Below are positions 1-11,301 of a stretch of DNA of 64,000 nt, piece by piece; the stretch's first letter is position 1; every line of letters begins with the position of its first letter. Both the position numbers and the translations under genes were made by a program. Source of the stretch: Rhodanobacter sp. C06. Lineage in GTDB: Bacteria; Pseudomonadota; Gammaproteobacteria; Xanthomonadales; Rhodanobacteraceae. The DNA lies in the NCBI RefSeq assembly GCF_002001105.1, contig NZ_MUNP01000046.1, positions 99,430-163,429 of the forward strand. Reading direction: 5' to 3'. The notes beneath the pieces are model-generated. The model ran no database searches, was not told the origin of the DNA, and worked only from the letters and a program-made list of their open reading frames with translations.

Positions 1-265
1 GCAGGAAACCGGCCATGAAGGCGGCGGCAGGGAATGCCTGGCGCGCGCCCGTGCCCAGCAGCACCAGTTCCGGCTGCAGGGCAAGCAGGGTCTCGACATG
101 CTTGGCATCGAGCGCACCGGCCGCGTGCACTGGCCAGTGCTCGACCACGCGGTCGGGCGCCAGCAGGAAGCTGTCAGTGAGCTCGCGGTCGATCAGGGTG
201 ATGCCATGTTCGCCAACCCGGCGCACGAACAGGTAACCCTCGGGGCGGTCGAGCGCGAGGTCCAT
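1..265 (-). CDS. Mth938-like (DUF498) domain protein, 3' part cut by window edge
   Basis: Partial gene read leftwards off the window edge; about 88 residues are visible from the ATG at 263-265. The reading frame contains VEHWPV, a long ALDAKHVETLL helix and LVLLGTGAR, the pattern I recognise from the Mth938/NDUFAF3-like fold (DUF498). Bacterial members are small, soluble and functionally uncharacterised. Its ATG shares one base with the yhbY stop (TGATG), so the two genes are probably co-transcribed and translationally coupled. The family call rests on motif memory and no function is claimed. Confidence 0.72.
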   Translation of the reverse strand, partial: MDLALDRPEGYLFVRRVGEHGITLIDRELTDSFLLAPDRVVEHWPVHAAGALDAKHVETLLALQPELVLLGTGARQAFPAAAFMAGFL

Positions 266-561
266 CAGCGGGGGAGCGCGATCTTCGGTTCGTCGGCGTT
301 GCGGCGGAACAGCACGGCGACGTGGCCAATCTGCTGCACCGCCTCGGCGCCGGTGCCGGCCAGCAAGGTGTCGAGCTGGGCCTGCCGCTCCTCCTTGTCG
401 CCGCCGGAGAGCTTCACCTTGACCAGCTCGTGGATCTCCAGCGCCTGGCCGAGCTCCTTGACCACGGCCTCGCTGGCGCCCTTGTTGCCGAGCAGGACGA
501 CGGGGTTCAGGCCATGGGAGAGGCTACGCAGGTAACGGGTCTGCGAGGGGGAGAGGGCCAT
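265..561 (-). CDS. yhbY: YhbY, CRS1/YhbY-domain RNA-binding ribosome assembly protein
   Basis: 98 residues, the usual length of bacterial YhbY. The start MALSPSQTRYLRSLSHGL is chosen over an upstream in-frame ATG because it is the conserved N-terminus. The domain is a compact IF3-C-like alpha-beta fold with the GNKGASEAV loop (GNxG, about residues 22-30), the KVKLSGGDKEER segment and the C-terminal VLFRRN strand. YhbY associates with pre-50S particles and group II intron-like RNAs. It diverges from rlmE, another large-subunit maturation factor, across a 76-bp gap that must hold both promoters. Confidence 0.93.
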   Translation of the reverse strand: MALSPSQTRYLRSLSHGLNPVVLLGNKGASEAVVKELGQALEIHELVKVKLSGGDKEERQAQLDTLLAGTGAEAVQQIGHVAVLFRRNADEPKIALPR

Positions 562-637
562 GCGGCGGCTTCGATTCGCGGGGAGTGAGCGGCAAAGGGT
601 ATCATGCGCCCCGATTCCCCTGCAGTGATGCTGTCCC

Positions 638-1284
638 ATGAGCCGCAGCAAGAGCAGCGCCGGCTGGCTGCGCGAACATTTCAGCGACGTCTACGTGAAG
701 AAGGCGCAGGCCGAGGGCGTGCGCTCGCGCGCGGTCTACAAGCTGGAGGAACTGATCGACCGCGACCGCCTGCTGAAGCCCGGCATGACCGTGGTGGACC
801 TGGGCGCGGCGCCGGGCGGCTGGTCGCAACTGGTGCGCCAGCGGCTGGGCGACAACGGCAAGGTGTTCGCGCTGGACATCCTGCCGATGCAGGGCATCGC
901 CGGGGTGGACTTCCTCGAAGGCGATTTCCGCGAAGAAAGCGTGCTGCGGGCGCTGGAGGCGCGGCTGGCCGGGCTGCCGGTCGATCTTGTACTGTCCGAC
1001 ATGGCCCCCAATATGAGTGGAGTGGCGCTGGCCGACCAGATTCGTGCGATGGACCTGGCCGAGCTTGCGCTGGATTTCTCCCGGCAGTGGCTGAAACCGG
1101 GCGGCGCGTTCCTGATCAAGCTGTTCCAGGGCGCCGGCTTCGACGATTACATTCGCAGCTTGCGCGCGGACTTCTCGCGCGTGACGATGCGTAAACCAAA
1201 GGCCTCGCGCGCACGTTCGCGCGAGGTGTACGCACTGGCGACCGGCCGCAAGGCCGTCGCGGTGCAACCGGGCGGGAACCGCGC

Positions 1285-1288
<4 letters not shown>
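638..1288 (+). CDS. rlmE: 23S rRNA 2'-O-ribose methyltransferase RlmE (FtsJ/RrmJ)
   Basis: 216 residues, close to the E. coli enzyme. RlmE methylates the 2'-O of U2552 in the A-loop of 23S rRNA, using SAM. Motif I is [10 protein letters not shown] (about residues 53-62). The catalytic K-D-K-E tetrad is visible as K35 (YKLEEL), D121 (LSDMAPN), K161 (FLIKLF) and the Glu of SREVYAL near residue 196, each offset by three from the E. coli numbers. The gene overlaps ftsH by four bases (ATGA), the classical heat-shock ftsJ-ftsH operon. Confidence 0.96.
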
Positions 1289-3240
<1,952 letters not shown>

Positions 3241-3285
3241 ATCGGACGTCTGGACGTCCATACGGTCGGGAGTGTCGGATCATGC

Positions 3286-3320
3286 GAAGGGAGCGGCGAC
3301 GTCCGCTCCCTTCGTCGTTT
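3286..3320 (+). terminator. Hairpin terminator after ftsH
   Basis: An 11-bp perfect inverted repeat (GAAGGGAGCGG at 3286-3296 and its complement at 3303-3313) with a six-base loop, followed by a weak T-run (GTCGTTT). It lies 45 bases after the ftsH stop and separates the protease operon from the tRNA cluster. Confidence 0.75.
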
Positions 3321-3422
3321 GCGCATGGCCGGAATCGCGCCGTTCGACGGGACCTTCGCATGGCGAAGCGCGGCGAGGGCAGGATGCCGGTAGCGCATGC
3401 GAAAAAAAATTCACGAAAGGTG

Positions 3423-3451
3423 TTGACCTTCGCGGCATGACCCTGAATAAT
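3423..3451 (+). promoter_or_regulatory. Sigma-70 promoter of the tRNA cluster with A-rich UP element
   Basis: TTGACC at 3423-3428, a 17-base spacer and AATAAT at 3446-3451. An A-rich tract (eight A in a row, about 3402-3409) sits upstream where an UP element would be, as in stable-RNA promoters. The predicted start near 3458 lies about 50 bases before the first tRNA. Confidence 0.65.
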
Positions 3452-3508
3452 TCCGCTCCTCGCTTCGGTGGTTCGGGAAACCGGTCGACGGAGTGGCAAG
3501 TTCAGTGC

Positions 3509-3585
3509 GCGCCCGTAGCTCAGTTGGATAGAGTACCTGGCTACGAACTAGGTGGTCGGGAGTTCGAATCTCTCCGGGCGCGCCA
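3509..3585 (+). tRNA. tRNA-Arg (anticodon ACG)
   Basis: Full cloverleaf of 77 nt with encoded CCA. Acceptor GCGCCCG pairs with CGGGCGC. Anticodon loop CTACGAA gives ACG (A34, expected to be edited to inosine) and reads CGN arginine codons. First gene of a five-tRNA cluster. Confidence 0.96.
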
Positions 3586-3761
3586 TTTTGTACTGCAAGG
3601 CGAGGTGCTCGCGCTTCGTCTTGCTTCCACGGAGCGGCGCAGTTTGTCGGTGCCGTGGAACGGTGGGCAAGGTGCCCTGAGCGATGCGCGCGGATTGACG
3701 GTTGGCATGGTCGCCCGTAGCATTCCAAGGTTCCGTTGATGAAGGCTGTCGCGGGCTCGTT

Positions 3762-3838
3762 CGGGGTATAGCTCAGTCTGGTAGAGCGTTGCGTTTGGGA
3801 CGCAAAAGTCGGGGGTTCGAATCCCTCTGCCCCGACCA
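3762..3838 (+). tRNA. tRNA-Pro (anticodon TGG)
   Basis: 77 nt with encoded CCA. Acceptor CGGGGTA/TGCCCCG; anticodon stem TTGCG/CGCAA around loop TTTGGGA, giving TGG. It lies 176 bases after the preceding tRNA-Arg; the spacer has no convincing gene. Confidence 0.96.
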
Positions 3839-3863
3839 GTTGCGTGTTCTGCCGTCGGCGTCC

Positions 3864-3940
3864 GCGCCTGTAGCTCAACCGGATAGAGCATCGGCCTTCT
3901 AAGCCGACGGTTGCAGGTTCGAGTCCTGTCGGGCGCACCA
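3864..3940 (+). tRNA. tRNA-Arg (anticodon TCT)
   Basis: 77 nt with encoded CCA. Acceptor GCGCCTG/CGGGCGC with one G-U pair; anticodon stem TCGGC/GCCGA around CTTCTAA, giving TCT, which reads AGA/AGG. Only 25 bases after tRNA-Pro. Confidence 0.96.
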
Positions 3941-3954
3941 GTTAAGTGTTTCAT

Positions 3955-4032
3955 GGTGGGCGTAGCTCAGCTGGTTAGAGTCCCGGATTGTGATTCCGGT
4001 TGTCGTGGGTTCGAATCCCATCGCTCACCCCA
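3955..4032 (+). tRNA. tRNA-His (anticodon GTG)
   Basis: 78 nt including the extra 5' G (G-1, position 3955) that pairs with discriminator C73 and is the identity element of tRNA-His. Anticodon stem CCGGA/TCCGG around TTGTGAT gives GTG. CCA is encoded. Confidence 0.95.
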
Positions 4033-4045
4033 AATTGAAGTTTCA

Positions 4046-4121
<76 letters not shown>

Positions 4122-4129
4122 ATTTGCCT

Positions 4130-4162
4130 AGCGCCGACCCTTGCGGTCGGCGCTTCGTTTTT
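4130..4162 (+). terminator. Rho-independent terminator of the tRNA cluster
   Basis: Ten-base-pair stem AGCGCCGACC/GGTCGGCGCT with a five-base loop, then TCGTTTTT. A textbook intrinsic terminator directly after tRNA-Lys. Confidence 0.92.
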
Positions 4163-4198
4163 GGGCCGCGCAAAGCCGGGCCGATGTGCGCTGCATGC

Positions 4199-4228
4199 TT
4201 GTGCTGCGGCTTGGCGCACCCGTACAAT
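4199..4228 (+). promoter_or_regulatory. Sigma-70 promoter before tRNA-Leu (and possibly tig)
   Basis: TTGTGC at 4199-4204, an 18-base spacer and TACAAT at 4223-4228. The gap 4163-4323 holds no ORF of note. No terminator is seen between tRNA-Leu and tig, so the same transcript may serve both. Confidence 0.55.
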
Positions 4229-4323
4229 GAACCGCTTTAGCGCTGGGTAATCATCGACTTAGGCTGCGGCGGGGCAGGCGTGGCGCGCGCGCCGTGGCTG
4301 CCTCGGCGGCCGGGCTGGGCAAG

Positions 4324-4409
4324 GCGAAAGTGGCGGAACTGGTAGACGCACCAGATTTAGGTTCTGGCGGGTAACCCCCGTGCGGGTTCGAGTCCCGCCT
4401 TTCGCACCA
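4324..4409 (+). tRNA. tRNA-Leu (anticodon TAG)
   Basis: 86 nt class II tRNA with encoded CCA and the long variable arm expected of leucine tRNAs. Acceptor GCGAAAG/CTTTCGC; loop TTTAGGT gives TAG, which reads CTA/CTG. Confidence 0.96.
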
Positions 4410-4492
4410 TGCCACGATGGTTTTCCGGCGCCTTAACGGTTGCCGCCAGGGTGCCCGCCGGGTGCCACAACAATCAGGTTCCAGGAGACGAC

Positions 4493-5785
4493 ATGCAGGT
4501 TTCGGTTGAGAACATCGGCACGCTCGAGCGCAAGCTCACGGTGAAGTTTCCCGCCGAGCGTTACGAGACGCAGGTGAGTGCGCGCATCGCGGAGCTGGGG
4601 CGCACGGTACGCCTGAAGGGTTTTCGTCCGGGCAAGGTGCCGGTGGCGGTCATCAAGCAGCGTTTCGGTGAGCAGGTGCGCGGCGAAGTGCTGTCCGACC
4701 TGATCGGCAGCACGTTGCGCGAGGCGGTGACGCAGGAGAAGCTGCAGCCGGTCGCGAACCCCGCGATCGACACCACCGGCAAGCCGGAGAACGGCGAGAT
4801 CGCCTATACCGCCACCTTCGAGGTGATGCCGGAGTTCCCGGCGGTCGATGTCGCCGCGCTGGAGATCAAGCGTCCACAGGCCGAGGTGGCCGACGCCGAC
4901 GTGGAGAAGATGCTGGAAACGCTGCGCCAGCAGCGCCGCAGCTTCGAGCTGGTCGAACGCGCGTCGGCCGAAGGCGATTTCGTGATGTTCGAGTACGCCG
5001 CACAGGCCGGCGACTACCGCTTCCCGGCCGACGGCCTGGAGCGTGCGGGCAGCGTGCTCGGTTCGGGCAACCTGTTCAAGGCGCTGGACGAAGCGCTGAC
5101 CGGTCGCAGGGGCGACGACAGCTACGAGGCCGACATCGAGTTCCCGGCGGACTTCCGCAACGAGGGCCTGGCTGGCAAGAGCGCCAAGGTGAGCTTCAAG
5201 ATCGTCAAGGTGCAGGAGCCGAAGCTGCCGGAGATCGACGCCGAGTTCGCCAAGCTGTTCGGCATCGCTGACGGCGACCTGGAGCACTTCCGCAAGGAAG
5301 TGCGCGCGAATCTCGAGCGCGAGCTGAAGGCCGCGCTGATGGGCCGGCTGAAGTCCGAGGTGGCCGAGAAGCTGGCCGACGCGCATCCCGCGCTGGACGT
5401 GCCGAAGCTGATGGTGCAGTCCGAGGCGCAGGCGATGGCCGCGGGCAGCGTGCCGCGTGGCCAGCAGGCGCCGCCGCAGCTGGTCGAGGCCGCGCTGCCG
5501 ATGGCGCGCAAGCGCGTGATCGCCGGCCTGCTGATGGGCGAGATCGCCCGCAACCAGGAGCTGAAGATCGACCGCAAGCGCGTGGCCGAGCAGCTCGCCG
5601 CGATCGCCTCGACCTACGAGGAGCCGGAAAAGGTCATTGAACTCTACAACGGCGACCCCCAGTTGATGTCAGGGCTGCAGAACCGCGTCATGGAAGACCA
5701 GGTGGCCGAGTGGGTGGCGGAGCACGCCAATACCACCAACCTCGACCTGAGCTTCGACGAGGTGATGCGCCCCGCGGGCGCCTGA
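4493..5785 (+). CDS. tig: Trigger factor, ribosome-bound chaperone and prolyl isomerase
   Basis: 430 residues from ATG 4493, preceded by a good Shine-Dalgarno sequence (CCAGGAGACGAC); a longer reading frame begins inside tRNA-Leu and is rejected. Order: N-terminal ribosome-binding domain with the signature GFRPGKVP (GFRxGKxP, near residue 43), an FKBP-type PPIase domain (about 150-240), then the helical C-terminal cradle. It binds nascent chains at ribosomal protein L23. First gene of the tig-clpP-clpX-lon-hup run, the conserved gammaproteobacterial order. Confidence 0.97.
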   Translation: MQVSVENIGTLERKLTVKFPAERYETQVSARIAELGRTVRLKGFRPGKVPVAVIKQRFGEQVRGEVLSDLIGSTLREAVTQEKLQPVANPAIDTTGKPENGEIAYTATFEVMPEFPAVDVAALEIKRPQAEVADADVEKMLETLRQQRRSFELVERASAEGDFVMFEYAAQAGDYRFPADGLERAGSVLGSGNLFKALDEALTGRRGDDSYEADIEFPADFRNEGLAGKSAKVSFKIVKVQEPKLPEIDAEFAKLFGIADGDLEHFRKEVRANLERELKAALMGRLKSEVAEKLADAHPALDVPKLMVQSEAQAMAAGSVPRGQQAPPQLVEAALPMARKRVIAGLLMGEIARNQELKIDRKRVAEQLAAIASTYEEPEKVIELYNGDPQLMSGLQNRVMEDQVAEWVAEHANTTNLDLSFDEVMRPAGA

Positions 5786-5869
5786 CGATCAGGCATCCGC
5801 CCATCGGGTCTGGCGCAGACTGGGCCCGGTGGCATACTTCAGGCACATCAACGAGAGAGCGCAAACACC

Positions 5870-6493
5870 ATGGAACCGATTCAGAACCTCAACCTGGTGC
5901 CGATGGTCGTCGAGCAGACTGCCCGCGGCGAGCGCTCCTACGACATCTACTCGCGCCTGCTCAAGGAGCGGGTGATCTTCCTGGTGGGCGAGGTCAACGA
6001 CCAGGTGGCGAACCTGCTGGTCGCGCAGATGCTGTTCCTGGAGTCGGAAAATCCGGACAAGGACATCCACCTGTACATCAACAGCCCGGGCGGCGCGGTC
6101 ACCGCAGGGCTGGCGATCTACGACACCATGCAGTACATCAAGCCCGACGTCAGCACCATGTGCATCGGCCAGGCCTGCAGCGCCGCGTCGCTGCTGCTGA
6201 TGGCCGGCGCCAAGGGCAAGCGCTATTCGCTGCCCAACTCACGCGTGATGATCCACCAGCCGTCGGGCGGCGCCCGCGGCCAGGCGACTGACATCGAGAT
6301 CCAGGCGCAGGAAATCCTGTACCTGCGCCGGCGCCTCAACGATATCTACGTGCAGCACACCGGCCAGCCGCTGGACAAGATCGAGCGTGACATGGAGCGC
6401 GACCGCTTCATGAGCGCGGAGGCGGCCTGCGAGTACGGCCTGATCGATGCGGTGCTCGATCGTCGCGCCGTCGACACGGTCAAGTCGGCCTGA
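5870..6493 (+). CDS. clpP: ClpP, ATP-dependent Clp protease proteolytic subunit
   Basis: 207 residues, the usual length. The serine peptidase triad is S104 (in GQACSAAS), H129 (VMIHQP) and D178 (ERDRFM), with the same spacing as in E. coli (25 and 49 residues). ClpP forms the double heptameric chamber fed by ClpX, encoded next, and probably by ClpA elsewhere. A short N-terminal propeptide is likely. The start has ACGAGAGA as ribosome binding site. Confidence 0.97.
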   Translation: MEPIQNLNLVPMVVEQTARGERSYDIYSRLLKERVIFLVGEVNDQVANLLVAQMLFLESENPDKDIHLYINSPGGAVTAGLAIYDTMQYIKPDVSTMCIGQACSAASLLLMAGAKGKRYSLPNSRVMIHQPSGGARGQATDIEIQAQEILYLRRRLNDIYVQHTGQPLDKIERDMERDRFMSAEAACEYGLIDAVLDRRAVDTVKSA

Positions 6494-6503
6494 GAGTGTC
6501 CTT

Positions 6504-6560
6504 GCGATCATCCCTGATCGCGAAGGTCAAACGGGCGGCCATCCTTGGCCGCACACTTCA
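6504..6560 (+). repeat. Dispersed two-hairpin repeat, copy A
   Basis: Hairpin 1 is GCGATCA-TCCC-TGATCGC at 6504-6521. A short linker (GAAGGTCAAACGG) leads to hairpin 2, GCGGCCA-TCCT-TGGCCGC, at 6535-6552, then ACACTTCA. Related units lie at 49357-49413 and, inverted, at 52827-52890. Located ten bases after the clpP stop, where it could also act on mRNA stability. Confidence 0.7.
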
Positions 6561-6574
6561 CGGTTGGGTCCCTG

Positions 6575-6606
6575 GGGCTCCGCGCCTGCGGGCAGGCGCG
6601 GAGCCC
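6575..6606 (+). terminator. Strong hairpin between clpP and clpX
   Basis: A 15-bp perfect stem (6575-6589 with 6592-6606) and a two-base spacer, so the real loop is slightly larger. No T-run follows, so it may attenuate or protect the mRNA rather than terminate it fully. Confidence 0.5.
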
Positions 6607-6662
6607 TGTGCTATTCTCGGCCGCAACCTGAATCACCCAGTTTCACCAGCGGAATCGAAAGT

Positions 6663-7955
6663 ATGAGCGACGATCGGCAGGGGCGTTCCAGCGACGGCGG
6701 AAAGATTCTCTACTGCTCTTTCTGCGGCAAGAGCCAGCATGAAGTGCGCAAGCTGATCGCGGGTCCGTCCGTGTTCATCTGCGACGAATGCGTGGAGCTG
6801 TGCAACGACATCATCCGCGAGGAGCTGGAGGAGAAGGCCGCCTCCGGTCGCACCCAGCTGCCCAAACCCAAGGAGATCCGCGAGTCGCTCGACCAGTACG
6901 TGGTGGGCCAGACCCGTGCCAAGAAGGCGCTGGCGGTGGCGGTGTACAACCACTACAAGCGCATGGAATCGCGCCAGAAGAACGACGAGATCGAACTGGG
7001 CAAGTCCAACATCCTGCTGATCGGGCCCACCGGTTCGGGCAAGACGCTGCTGGCCGAGACGCTGGCGCGCCTGCTCAACGTGCCGTTCACGATCGCCGAC
7101 GCCACCACGCTGACTGAAGCCGGTTACGTGGGCGAGGACGTCGAGAACATCATCCAGAAGCTGCTGCAGAAGTGCGACTACGACGTCGAGAAGGCGCAGT
7201 CGGGCATCGTCTACATCGACGAGATCGACAAGATCTCGCGCAAGAGCGAGAACCCGTCGATCACCCGCGACGTCTCGGGCGAAGGCGTGCAGCAGGCGCT
7301 GCTGAAGCTGATCGAGGGCACCCTGGCCTCGGTGCCTCCGCAGGGCGGGCGCAAGCACCCGCAGCAGGAATTCCTGCAGGTGGACACCAAGAACATCCTG
7401 TTCATCTGCGGTGGCGCGTTCGCGGGGCTGGAGAAGGTGATCCAGCAGCGCTCCGAGAATACCGGCATCGGCTTCGGCGCCGAGGTGCGCAGCAAGGAGC
7501 GCACCCAGAACCTGGGCAAGACGCTGGCCGACGTGGAGCCGGCGGATCTGGTGAAGTTCGGCCTGATCCCCGAGTTCGTCGGCCGCCTGCCGGTGGTCGC
7601 CACTCTGGACGAGCTGGACGAGGCGGCGCTGGTAAAGATCCTCACCGAGCCGAGGAACGCCGTCACCAAGCAATTCAAGAAACTGTTCGAGATGGAAGAG
7701 GTGGAGCTGGAGTTCCGCCCCGAGGCGCTGCAGGCGATCGCCAAGAAGGCGCTCAAGCGCAAGACCGGCGCCCGCGGCCTGCGCACCATCCTCGAACAAG
7801 TGCTGCTGGACACCATGTACGAGCTGCCGTCGCTGGAGCATGTCAGCAAGGTGGTGGTAGACGACGCGGTGATCGATGGCCAGGCCGAGCCCTACCTGAT
7901 CTACCGAGGCAACCTGCAGCAGCGCGTGGCGGGGGATGGCGGCGACGCCGCCTGA
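6663..7955 (+). CDS. clpX: ClpX, AAA+ unfoldase subunit of the Clp protease
   Basis: 430 residues from ATG 6663 (MSDDRQGRS). The N-terminal zinc-binding domain shows four cysteines (YCSFCGKS and [10 protein letters not shown]). Walker A GPTGSGKT lies near residue 121 and Walker [10 protein letters not shown] near 185. The pore loop GYVGED, sensor regions and the IGF loop that docks on ClpP ([10 protein letters not shown]) are all present. It unfolds ssrA-tagged proteins, whose tag is encoded by the tmRNA at 56191. Co-oriented with clpP, with a hairpin and a repeat between them. Confidence 0.98.
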   Translation: MSDDRQGRSSDGGKILYCSFCGKSQHEVRKLIAGPSVFICDECVELCNDIIREELEEKAASGRTQLPKPKEIRESLDQYVVGQTRAKKALAVAVYNHYKRMESRQKNDEIELGKSNILLIGPTGSGKTLLAETLARLLNVPFTIADATTLTEAGYVGEDVENIIQKLLQKCDYDVEKAQSGIVYIDEIDKISRKSENPSITRDVSGEGVQQALLKLIEGTLASVPPQGGRKHPQQEFLQVDTKNILFICGGAFAGLEKVIQQRSENTGIGFGAEVRSKERTQNLGKTLADVEPADLVKFGLIPEFVGRLPVVATLDELDEAALVKILTEPRNAVTKQFKKLFEMEEVELEFRPEALQAIAKKALKRKTGARGLRTILEQVLLDTMYELPSLEHVSKVVVDDAVIDGQAEPYLIYRGNLQQRVAGDGGDAA

Positions 7956-7974
7956 TCGCCGCCGGCTTCACGTG

Positions 7975-8011
7975 AACGGCTCCGGCGCCCGCGCCGGGGC
8001 CGTTTTGTTTT
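7975..8011 (+). terminator. Rho-independent terminator after clpX
   Basis: AACGGC-CCGGCG stem with one bulge pairs with CGCCGG-GCCGTT, followed by TTTTGTTTT. It separates clpX from lon, so lon must have its own promoter within 8012-8179; TTGACG near 8113 is a possible -35 box but no convincing -10 was found. Confidence 0.85.
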
Positions 8012-8179
8012 GCGCGCGTCCCTCGCGCCGCCCCGCCGGACGCGCGGGAGGGCGTGCGGGGCGGTCCCTGCCGTTCCCCGGCAAAGCTTGCGTACCGACG
8101 GGTTCGCCACCACTTGACGTGTCATGGTGCCCGGCGCAGTGTCGGGCTTGTCCCACCGGATTCCCGTGAGAACCCCTCG

Positions 8180-10669
8180 ATGGCCAAGAACGCTCCTATG
8201 CCTGCCGTAATCGACACGCTGCCCGTGCTGCCGCTGCGCGACGTGGTGGTCTATCCGCACATGGTCATCCCGCTGTTCGTGGGCCGCGACAAATCCATGC
8301 GCGCGCTGGAGCGCGCAATGGAGAGCGAACGGCAGATCCTGCTGGTGGCGCAGAAGAGCCCGGACATCGACGACCCGGCGGTGGATGACCTGCAGCAGAT
8401 CGGCACGCTGGCCGGCGTGCTGCAATTGCTGAAGCTGCCCGACGGCACGGTGAAGGTGCTGGTCGAGGGCCAGTCGCGGGTGTCCGTCGAGGACTGCCAC
8501 GAGGATGGCGGCATGCTGGTGGCGCGCTCGCGCGTGATCGCGCCGGTCTACAGTGTCAAGGAGCGCGAGCTGGACGTGGTCTCGCGCACGCTGATCTCGC
8601 TGTTCGAGCAGCTGGTGAAGCAGAGCCGCAAGCTGCCGCCGGAAGTGCTGGCCAGCCTGTCCGGCATCGAAGATCCTTCGCGCGTGGCCGACTCGATCGC
8701 CGCGCATCTGTCCGTGCGCATGGCCGACAAGCAGAAGGTGCTGGAAACCGCCGACGTGGGCGAACGGCTGGAGCTCTTGATCGGCCTCGTCGACGGCGAG
8801 ATGGACCTGCAGCAGGTGGAGAAGCGCATCCGCGGCCGCGTCAAGTCGCAGATGGAGAAGAGCCAGCGCGAGTACTACCTCAACGAGCAGATGAAGGCGA
8901 TCCAGAAGGAACTGGGCGAAGGCGAGGATGGCCCGAACGAGGTCGAGGAGCTGCAGAAGAAGATCGAGAACGCCGGCATGCCGAAGGCGGTGCTGGCCAA
9001 GGCGCGCCAGGAATTCGGCAAGCTGCGCCAGATGTCGCCGATGTCGGCCGAGGCCACGGTGGTGCGCAACTACCTGGACTGGCTGGTCGGCGTGCCGTGG
9101 AAGAAGCGCAGCAAGGTGCGCAAGGACCTGGCGCTGGCGCAGCAGGTGCTGGATGCCGACCATTTCGGCCTGGAGAAGGTCAAGGACCGCATCCTCGAAT
9201 ACCTCGCCGTGCAGCATCGCGTGTCGGTGATGAAGGGGCCGATCCTGTGCCTGGTCGGTCCGCCCGGCGTGGGCAAGACCTCGCTCGGCCAGTCGATCGC
9301 CAAGGCCACCAACCGCAAGTTCGTCCGCATGTCGCTGGGTGGCGTGCGCGACGAGGCGGAAATCCGCGGTCATCGCCGTACCTACATCGGTTCGATGCCG
9401 GGCCGCATCGTGCAGAACCTCAACAAGTCAGGCAGCAAGAACCCGCTGTTCGTGCTGGATGAGATCGACAAGATGTCGATGGACTTCCGTGGCGACCCGT
9501 CCTCGGCGCTGCTGGAAGTGCTCGATCCCGAGCAGAACCACGCGTTCAACGACCATTATCTCGAAGTCGATCTCGACCTCTCCGAGGTGATGTGGATCGC
9601 CACCGCGAATTCGCTGAACATCCCGGGCCCGCTGCTCGACCGCATGGAGGTGATCCGCATCCCCGGCTATACCGAGGACGAGAAGCTGGCGATCGCGCAG
9701 AAGTACCTGCTGCCGAAGCAGCTCAAGGCGAACGGCCTGAAGACCGAAGAACTGAGCGTGGTGGAGGAGGCCGTGCGCGACATCGTGCGCTACTACACGC
9801 GCGAGTCCGGCGTGCGCAGCCTCGAACGCGAGATTTCCAAGATCTGCCGCAAGGTGGTGAAGGAGCTCACCCTGGGCGAGGTGCGCAAGGCCAAGGGCAA
9901 CGCCAAACCGGCGGCGGCGAAACCCGCTAAGGGCAAGGCAAAGGCGGCGGCGGCGGTGGTCGTGGATTCGGCGAATCTCGACCATTACCTCGGCGTGCGC
10001 CGCTTCGATTTCGGCCGCAAGGAACTGCAGAACGAAGTGGGCCTGGTCACCGGCCTGGCCTGGACCCAGGTGGGCGGCGAACTGCTCAGCATCGAGGCCT
10101 CGGTGGTGGCCGGTAAGGGCCGGCTGGTGCATACCGGCCAACTCGGCGACGTGATGAAGGAATCCATCCAGGCCGCGCTGTCGGTGGTGCGCGCGCGGGT
10201 GGACTTGCTAGGCATCGATCCCGAGTTCCACCAGAAGTTCGACATCCACGTGCACGTGCCCGAGGGCGCCACGCCGAAAGACGGTCCCAGCGCCGGCATC
10301 GGCATGTGCACCGCGCTGGTGTCCGCGCTCACCAAGGTGCCGGTGCGTTCGGAAGTGGCGATGACCGGCGAGATCACCCTGCGCGGACGCGTGCTGCCGA
10401 TTGGCGGTCTGAAGGAGAAACTGCTGGCCGCGCATCGCGGCGGCATCACCACGGTGATCATTCCCGAGGACAACCAGAAGGATCTGGCCGACATGCCGGC
10501 CAACATCACCTCCTCGCTGGAGATCCACCCGGTGCGCTGGATCGACGAGGTGCTGGATATCGCGCTGGAGCGTCCGCTGCAGCCGAACGAAGCGAGGCCG
10601 GAATCGCACGCCGCGCGCGAGGAACAGACGGACGTCGACGAGGCGGAGTCGCACGCGCGCCCCCACTGA
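8180..10669 (+). CDS. lon: Lon, ATP-dependent serine protease
   Basis: 829 residues from ATG 8180. The longer frame upstream is rejected because [20 protein letters not shown] is the conserved LAN-domain start. Domains: N-terminal substrate domain (1-200), coiled coil (200-310), AAA+ with Walker A GPPGVGKT near 360 and Walker [12 protein letters not shown], then the protease domain with the catalytic dyad S704 (GPSAG) and K747 (GGLKEK). Odd: an Ala/Lys-rich low-complexity linker (about residues 573-595) between AAA+ and protease domains makes it longer than the E. coli enzyme (784). Confidence 0.97.
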   Translation: MAKNAPMPAVIDTLPVLPLRDVVVYPHMVIPLFVGRDKSMRALERAMESERQILLVAQKSPDIDDPAVDDLQQIGTLAGVLQLLKLPDGTVKVLVEGQSRVSVEDCHEDGGMLVARSRVIAPVYSVKERELDVVSRTLISLFEQLVKQSRKLPPEVLASLSGIEDPSRVADSIAAHLSVRMADKQKVLETADVGERLELLIGLVDGEMDLQQVEKRIRGRVKSQMEKSQREYYLNEQMKAIQKELGEGEDGPNEVEELQKKIENAGMPKAVLAKARQEFGKLRQMSPMSAEATVVRNYLDWLVGVPWKKRSKVRKDLALAQQVLDADHFGLEKVKDRILEYLAVQHRVSVMKGPILCLVGPPGVGKTSLGQSIAKATNRKFVRMSLGGVRDEAEIRGHRRTYIGSMPGRIVQNLNKSGSKNPLFVLDEIDKMSMDFRGDPSSALLEVLDPEQNHAFNDHYLEVDLDLSEVMWIATANSLNIPGPLLDRMEVIRIPGYTEDEKLAIAQKYLLPKQLKANGLKTEELSVVEEAVRDIVRYYTRESGVRSLEREISKICRKVVKELTLGEVRKAKGNAKPAAAKPAKGKAKAAAAVVVDSANLDHYLGVRRFDFGRKELQNEVGLVTGLAWTQVGGELLSIEASVVAGKGRLVHTGQLGDVMKESIQAALSVVRARVDLLGIDPEFHQKFDIHVHVPEGATPKDGPSAGIGMCTALVSALTKVPVRSEVAMTGEITLRGRVLPIGGLKEKLLAAHRGGITTVIIPEDNQKDLADMPANITSSLEIHPVRWIDEVLDIALERPLQPNEARPESHAAREEQTDVDEAESHARPH

Positions 10670-10833
10670 GGCCGTTTGCGGGCAAGGCGTGACAGGATCC
10701 CGAAGTGGACAGGGCGCCTTGCGTTTTCATGTGTTACGGGGAATCCGCAGGCGTTGCGGGTGTTTTGCGATGCAGTCGCCGGCAAATCGCCGCTGCCGCT
10801 GCATGCGTCCTGAAAACCTTGCTGCAGCTTGTA

Positions 10834-10863
10834 TTGCGGTGTTCGGCGAGGCACTGGTATAAA
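10834..10863 (+). promoter_or_regulatory. Sigma-70 promoter of the HU gene
   Basis: TTGCGG at 10834-10839, an 18-base spacer and TATAAA at 10858-10863. The predicted start leaves a 5' leader of about 140 nt before hupB. The whole 340-base gap 10670-11009 holds no other gene; near its start CAAGGCG and CGCCTTG followed by CGTTTT may end the lon transcript. Confidence 0.6.
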
Positions 10864-11009
10864 GGCGAAACCGCAATCCCGGCGCCTGCTGCATGTGACC
10901 GTGATGCGGGGTTGCGTTACGGCGCCAAGCGGGTACCAACCATCCACGGCGGCTGCGTGCGCCCATGCCACGGGGCGAGCCTGCCGCAAAACGTACTAGG
11001 GAGTTTTCA

Positions 11010-11282
11010 ATGAATAAAACCGATCTGATCAATGCCATCGCCGACAAGGCTGAACTGACCAAGGCCGACGCCGGTCGCGCGCTCGAAGCGTTCTTCGAGG
11101 TCGTGCAGAAGTCGCTGAAGAAGGGTGAGGACGTGTCGGTGGTCGGTTTCGGTACCTTCACCGTGCGCAAGCGCGCCGCCCGTACCGGTCGCAACCCGCG
11201 TACCAACGAGACGATCAAGATCAAGGCTTCGAAGGTTCCCGCCTTCAAGGCTGGCAAGACGCTCAAGGACGCCCTAAACTGA
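11010..11282 (+). CDS. hupB: HU-type DNA-binding protein
   Basis: 90 residues, the canonical HU length, starting [21 protein letters not shown]. The bacterial histone-like signature is complete: [18 protein letters not shown] (about 46-64) with the DNA-intercalating proline in RNPRT. HU bends and compacts DNA as a homo- or heterodimer. Shine-Dalgarno AGGGAG precedes it. It sits after lon exactly as E. coli hupB does. The tRNA-Val gene starts 20 bases after the stop with no terminator between, so read-through is possible. Confidence 0.97.
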   Translation: MNKTDLINAIADKAELTKADAGRALEAFFEVVQKSLKKGEDVSVVGFGTFTVRKRAARTGRNPRTNETIKIKASKVPAFKAGKTLKDALN

Positions 11283-11301
11283 GCGGCTGACGCTCGGTTT
11301 C

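Noticed and set aside
8113..8140. Heat-shock (sigma-32) promoter for lon
   Set aside because: A TTGACG is present but no CCCCAT-type -10 element lies at the right distance, so the assignment is not supported.
7901..9373. Minus-strand frame of 490 codons across lon
   Set aside because: Shadow of lon; no start context and no recognisable protein.
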